NCBI GenBank assembly: GCA_016550485.1
Contig: JABXGV010000192.1
Coordinates: 1 to 7,631, forward strand
From: an archaeon
GTDB taxonomy: Archaea > Asgardarchaeota > Hermodarchaeia > Hermodarchaeales > Hermodarchaeaceae
Length of the DNA: 7,631 nucleotides
Direction: 5' to 3'
Below are positions 5,067-7,631 of this stretch, in pieces. The translations under genes and the position numbers were made by a program. Position 1 is the first letter of the stretch. The number at the start of each line of letters is the position of its first letter. The notes beneath the pieces were generated by a model. That model was not told the origin of the DNA, did no database searches, and saw only the letters and a program-made list of their open reading frames with translations.

Positions 5067-5981
5067 ATGAGTACTGAACTCCGTTTTGGTATAGCCACCC
5101 TCCAGAACCGCTCATGGGAAAAGGAGGCAGAAAGGTGGCGTTATATTGAAGAGCTAGGTTTTGACTCCATTTGGGTCGCAGATCACTTCGTGAACTACAT
5201 GTTCCCCCAAGGACCTTGGATGGAGGCGTGGACGCTCCTCGCAGGTCTTGCAACCGTGACAAAGCAGATTCGCATCGGGACTCTAGTAACCTCGATACCC
5301 CTTCGCAACCCTGCAGTGCTAGCACGTCAGGTGCTCACAGTTGACCACATCTCCGGGGGTCGACTCGAGCTAGGACTAGGCGCTGGAGTACCCGGATCCA
5401 TTGATCCTAGCTATCGGATGACCGGGCTAGAGGATTGGGCGCCGCCTGAACGCGTTGCACGGTTCCGTGAAGTCGTGGAAATCGTCGACAAATGTCTCAG
5501 TGACCCCGTCACCACCTACGATGGACGCTACTACAAGCTCAAGGAGTGTGCAATGGCTCCCCCGCCAATACAGAAACCCCGCCCACCCATCACCGTGGCT
5601 GCCATGGGCAAGACGATGCTAAAAATCGCGGCTAAATACGCGGAGACCTGGAACACCTATGGCGGTGATTGGGGAATCCCTCCAGAGCAAATACTGGAAG
5701 GAACACGCAAACGAAATCAGCTACTTGACAAGTATTGTAAGCGGATAGGAAGAGATCCAGAAACCCTTCGGCGGTCGCTGCTCTACTTCACTCCCTTCGC
5801 AGAAGCCCTGTATGAAACCGAGGATATCTTCGAAACCTTCATCCAACAATACCGCGACATCGGCATCACCGAATTCATTCTTTTCTATCCCGAATGGTAT
5901 AGTGAAGAACAACTCCCAAAGTTTGAGCACATCGCTCGCAAGGTCATTCCCAAACTCAGAAAACAAGGGCACCCAAGCTAG
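5067..5981 (+). CDS. Luciferase-like (LLM class) oxidoreductase, probably F420-dependent (304 aa)
   Basis: TIM-barrel flavin/deazaflavin oxidoreductase of the bacterial luciferase-like family, cytoplasmic. Diagnostic segments in order: ELGFDSIWVADHF (29-41); the strand QIRIGTLVTS (67-76); RNPAVLARQVLTVDHIS (80-96); SGGRLELGLGAG (96-107); and PPPIQKPRPPITVAA, the usual strand before the second cofactor contact. In archaea such proteins generally use coenzyme F420, as in methylenetetrahydromethanopterin reductase and F420-dependent dehydrogenases. FMN cannot be excluded, and the substrate is unknown. Length is normal for the family. The ATG has GAGGAT 5 nt upstream and a TATA box about 50 nt upstream. 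A NUDIX hydrolase gene follows within 37 nt on the same strand, so co-transcription is likely. Confidence 0.94.
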   Translation: MSTELRFGIATLQNRSWEKEAERWRYIEELGFDSIWVADHFVNYMFPQGPWMEAWTLLAGLATVTKQIRIGTLVTSIPLRNPAVLARQVLTVDHISGGRLELGLGAGVPGSIDPSYRMTGLEDWAPPERVARFREVVEIVDKCLSDPVTTYDGRYYKLKECAMAPPPIQKPRPPITVAAMGKTMLKIAAKYAETWNTYGGDWGIPPEQILEGTRKRNQLLDKYCKRIGRDPETLRRSLLYFTPFAEALYETEDIFETFIQQYRDIGITEFILFYPEWYSEEQLPKFEHIARKVIPKLRKQGHPS

Positions 5982-6018
5982 GCAAAAGAAATATGAGTGG
6001 GTGCAGTTTCGGAAGGCT

Positions 6019-6516
6019 ATGCTTCACTTCCAAGTTGGAAAGGGTAGGTTTGTGCTTCGTACGGCTGGGGCAGTCTTCCAAAGCAACCGAGTACTCCTCC
6101 ACAAATCGGAAGACATGGATTTCTGGGCGCTCCCCGGAGGTCGGGTCCAGTATCTGGAAACAACCGAACAAGCACTAAAACGTGAGATGCAGGAGGAGAT
6201 CAGGAGCCCAATCCATATCGAGCGGCTCCTATGGGTCGTCGAGAACTTCTTCCAAGACGAGGAGAAGGGACCCCCCTGGTCAGAACCAACTCATGAACTT
6301 GGCTTCTACTATCTCTTCCACTTCCCCCACAACTCACCGCTATACGGGAAGGACACCTTTATGGGCGACGAGGGCGGCCAACCCCTTATCTTTGAATGGC
6401 ATCCGGTCACCACCCTTGAACGGTGCGAGTTGTATCCGGCATTCTTACGAAAAGATCTACAAACGCTCCCCAAAACAATCGCACATGTACGTATTCGAGA
6501 AGGGAACCTAGCCTAA
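6019..6516 (+). CDS. NUDIX hydrolase (about 165 aa)
   Basis: Predicted cytoplasmic hydrolase of nucleoside diphosphates linked to another group X. The N-terminal strand FVLRTAGAVF leads to VLLHKSEDMDFWALPGGRV and the Nudix box at about 41-63. There Gly41, Glu47, Arg55, Glu56, Glu59 and Glu60 fit G-x5-E-x7-RE-U-x-EE. The following consensus Gly-U is replaced by Arg-Ser. A later segment (ENFF, then HELGFYYLFHF) is shared by a common subfamily of unassigned NUDIX proteins. I chose ATG at 6019 with GGAAGG just upstream (a tight 2-nt spacer). GTG at 6001 in frame would add six residues. The frame is open back to 5812, but that part overlaps the luciferase-like gene in another frame and is not family-like. 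Substrate unknown. Confidence 0.9.
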   Translation: MLHFQVGKGRFVLRTAGAVFQSNRVLLHKSEDMDFWALPGGRVQYLETTEQALKREMQEEIRSPIHIERLLWVVENFFQDEEKGPPWSEPTHELGFYYLFHFPHNSPLYGKDTFMGDEGGQPLIFEWHPVTTLERCELYPAFLRKDLQTLPKTIAHVRIREGNLA

Positions 6517-6666
6517 GGTCGTGAAAACCCTGAACATCCCAGTTCGTAAGGAAAGAAGGTCAAAACCTACCTGTCTAAACCAACCACATCCAGTTTGAGG
6601 AACGCCTACCGCTTAAAAAAGAGGGGTAGATAGCTGCTCTTGGTTGGATTGTATTAAGGCGGAAAG

Positions 6667-6674
6667 TCTTTATG
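6667..6674 (+). promoter_or_regulatory. Candidate TATA box of the LRR gene
   Basis: TCTTTATG preceded by purine-rich GGCGGAAAG, resembling BRE plus TATA. Usual spacing would start transcription near 6695-6698, giving a leader of about 28 nt that includes GGGAG 9 nt before the ATG at 6725. Confidence 0.45.
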
Positions 6675-6724
6675 CACAATAAGGAATACTCTGCCTGCAA
6701 ACGTGTCTGTGGGAGTGTGCTTCT

Positions 6725-7631
6725 ATGGCTACCGTTACCCTGATTTACGTCACCAGTGGTGGTGAACCAAAAGAAATCGAGTTTCCCTCAGATGCAACAA
6801 GTATCAACCTCATGGACCACGACATCGTTGCCATCGATTTGACTCCACTACAAGAAGTTCCCAATGTTCACGAGCTTAGTCTATCGGATAATCCCTTGCA
6901 GACCATTGACCTGACGCCTCTGAAATATCTCAGAAACTTACAATTTTTCGAATGCTTTGGAACCCCGCTGGAACGGATTAACCTTTCATCCCTTGCTCAC
7001 TGTCGAAATCTAGAAGAAGTACACATTGAGGGTGAAATGCAGGAACTCGACCTGGCCCCTCTCAAGCATTGCCCAAAGCTTCGACGCCTCCAGATCCATG
7101 GGCAAGCTATGCAGAACATCGATTTGACTCCCCTTCAGTACTGTCCCAACTTGGAATATCTGAACCTTGGAGGAAGCATCCAAGCGGTTGATTTAACACC
7201 GCTGCGACACTGCCCCCGGCTAGAGCAGATATACTTCCATGAAGCCCAGCTCGGCGCGGTCGATTTAACGCCACTGCGACACTGCCCTAAGCTAGAAAAG
7301 CTATATCTTCACAAAAACCGACTAGCAACTATTGATCTTACTCCGCTCAGACATTGCCCCATGTTGAAGGAACTCTTCATTATCGAAAGTGGATTGACGG
7401 AGATTAACCTGCTCCCCCTACAACATTGCCCGAACCTTCACAGGCTCTACCTTACAAGAAACCAGTTAACAAGTATCGACCTGTCTCCTCTGAAGCACTG
7501 CCCTAAGCTAGAGGCGGTAGAGATGAATGGCAACAGTATTCAGAGCGTAGACATCTCCGCCCTGTTGATACTTCCACGCTTCAAAATCCTACTTCTAGAC
7601 AAGGGCGTTCAGGTGACAAGGGAGCCAACCT
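6725..7631 (+). CDS. Leucine-rich repeat protein, 3' end cut by the window (at least 302 aa)
   Basis: An ATG with GGGAG 9 nt upstream opens a frame without a stop to the window edge. There is no signal peptide. Residues 1-36 form a short N-terminal cap (strand TVTLIYV, then EIEF and SINLMDHDI). From residue 37 there are about eleven repeats of 23-24 residues, consensus IDLTPLxHCPxLExLYLxxNxLxx, in the same phase to residue 302. The last repeat visible (VDISALLILPRFKILLLDKG) departs from the consensus and may be the C-terminal edge of the array. A further domain may follow outside the window. Eight consecutive repeats (3 to 10) have Cys at the same place, seven preceded by His. LRR arrays mediate protein-protein contacts; the partner is unknown and nothing catalytic is visible. 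The repeat style resembles LRR proteins I associate with Asgard archaea. Confidence 0.9.
   Translation, partial: MATVTLIYVTSGGEPKEIEFPSDATSINLMDHDIVAIDLTPLQEVPNVHELSLSDNPLQTIDLTPLKYLRNLQFFECFGTPLERINLSSLAHCRNLEEVHIEGEMQELDLAPLKHCPKLRRLQIHGQAMQNIDLTPLQYCPNLEYLNLGGSIQAVDLTPLRHCPRLEQIYFHEAQLGAVDLTPLRHCPKLEKLYLHKNRLATIDLTPLRHCPMLKELFIIESGLTEINLLPLQHCPNLHRLYLTRNQLTSIDLSPLKHCPKLEAVEMNGNSIQSVDISALLILPRFKILLLDKGVQVTREPT
6833..7630 (+). repeat. In-frame tandem array of about 11 LRR-coding units (69-72 bp each)
   Basis: Units start near 6833, 6905, 6977, 7046, 7118, 7187, 7259, 7331, 7403, 7475 and 7547. Most are diverged in DNA, but the units at 7187 and 7259 are close (shared GATTTAAC and CTGCGACACTGCCC). 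Those at 7259 and 7475 share the 17-mer CACTGCCCTAAGCTAGA. This points to expansion by internal duplication within the gene. Confidence 0.85.

Noticed and set aside
5812..6018. N-terminal extension of the NUDIX frame
   Set aside because: It overlaps the luciferase-like gene in another frame, is Ser/Asn-rich and not NUDIX-like; starts at 6019 or 6001 fit the family.
6521..6598. GTG-started 25-codon frame after the NUDIX gene
   Set aside because: Very short, with no clear ribosome binding site and no hydrophobic or motif character.
6579..6649. Inverted CCAACCA / TGGTTGG in the gap before the LRR gene as terminator
   Set aside because: The arms are 7 bp and more than 50 nt apart with no T-run after them; not convincing as a terminator.
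6833..7630. Regular repeats of about 72 bp as a possible CRISPR or tandem satellite
   Set aside because: The repeats are in frame, diverged at third positions and encode an LRR consensus; there are no conserved direct repeats with unique spacers.

Overview
The window reads as archaeal DNA of moderate GC content. Most start codons have an archaeal TATA-like box (such as TTTATATA, TTTTTATA or ATTATAAG) a short distance upstream. Ribosome binding sites are of the GGTGA/GAGGT type, and TTG is used as a start alongside ATG. The gene content fits: a Prx6-type peroxiredoxin with the C-terminal Cys pair described in archaeal enzymes, a luciferase-like (probably F420-dependent) oxidoreductase, and a long leucine-rich repeat protein with DLTPL-type repeats. 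The LRR style together with a membrane-anchored caspase-like protease brings Asgard archaea (Thorarchaeota-like) to mind, but this is an impression from memory, not a demonstrated assignment.

Layout. Bases 1-1080 hold a minus-strand operon: a TATA box, a six-helix membrane protein with a TTG start, then an overlapping winged-helix regulator. About 80 nt further on there may be the first 12 codons of another gene, cut by the window edge. A perfect 12-bp palindrome lies just upstream of the operon's TATA box. Bases 1068-1217 contain a possible 49-codon hydrophobic ORF. Bases 1229-2152 (minus) encode a membrane-anchored clan CD (C13/C14-like) cysteine peptidase. It is divergent from the peroxiredoxin at 2337-2981 (plus), which has a strong TATA box and a hairpin terminator. 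Bases 3047-4468 (minus) hold two tandem paralogous metallo-beta-lactamase-fold hydrolases in one operon. Divergent from them is a small four-helix membrane protein (4591-4980). A two-gene unit follows: the luciferase-like oxidoreductase (5067-5981) and a NUDIX hydrolase (6019-6516). From 6725 an open reading frame with about 11 LRRs runs off the right edge.

How the genes relate. The membrane protein and winged-helix regulator are translationally overlapped and probably act together, with the palindrome as a candidate autoregulatory operator. The peroxiredoxin is a standalone oxidative-stress gene. The two MBL enzymes are a local duplication, and both keep the metal ligands. The luciferase-like enzyme and the NUDIX protein are probably co-transcribed. 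The 129-residue membrane protein and the luciferase-like gene share a promoter-like block at nearly the same distance from their start codons, which could mean common regulation.

I found no convincing multi-gene system of a new type. The points most worth checking are the peptidase with its atypical catalytic-Cys context and EF-hand-like loop, the 49-codon ORF, the palindrome, the shared promoter block and the Cys column in the LRR protein. No intergenic stretch exceeds 300 bases, and I saw no tRNA, rRNA, CRISPR array or insertion sequence.
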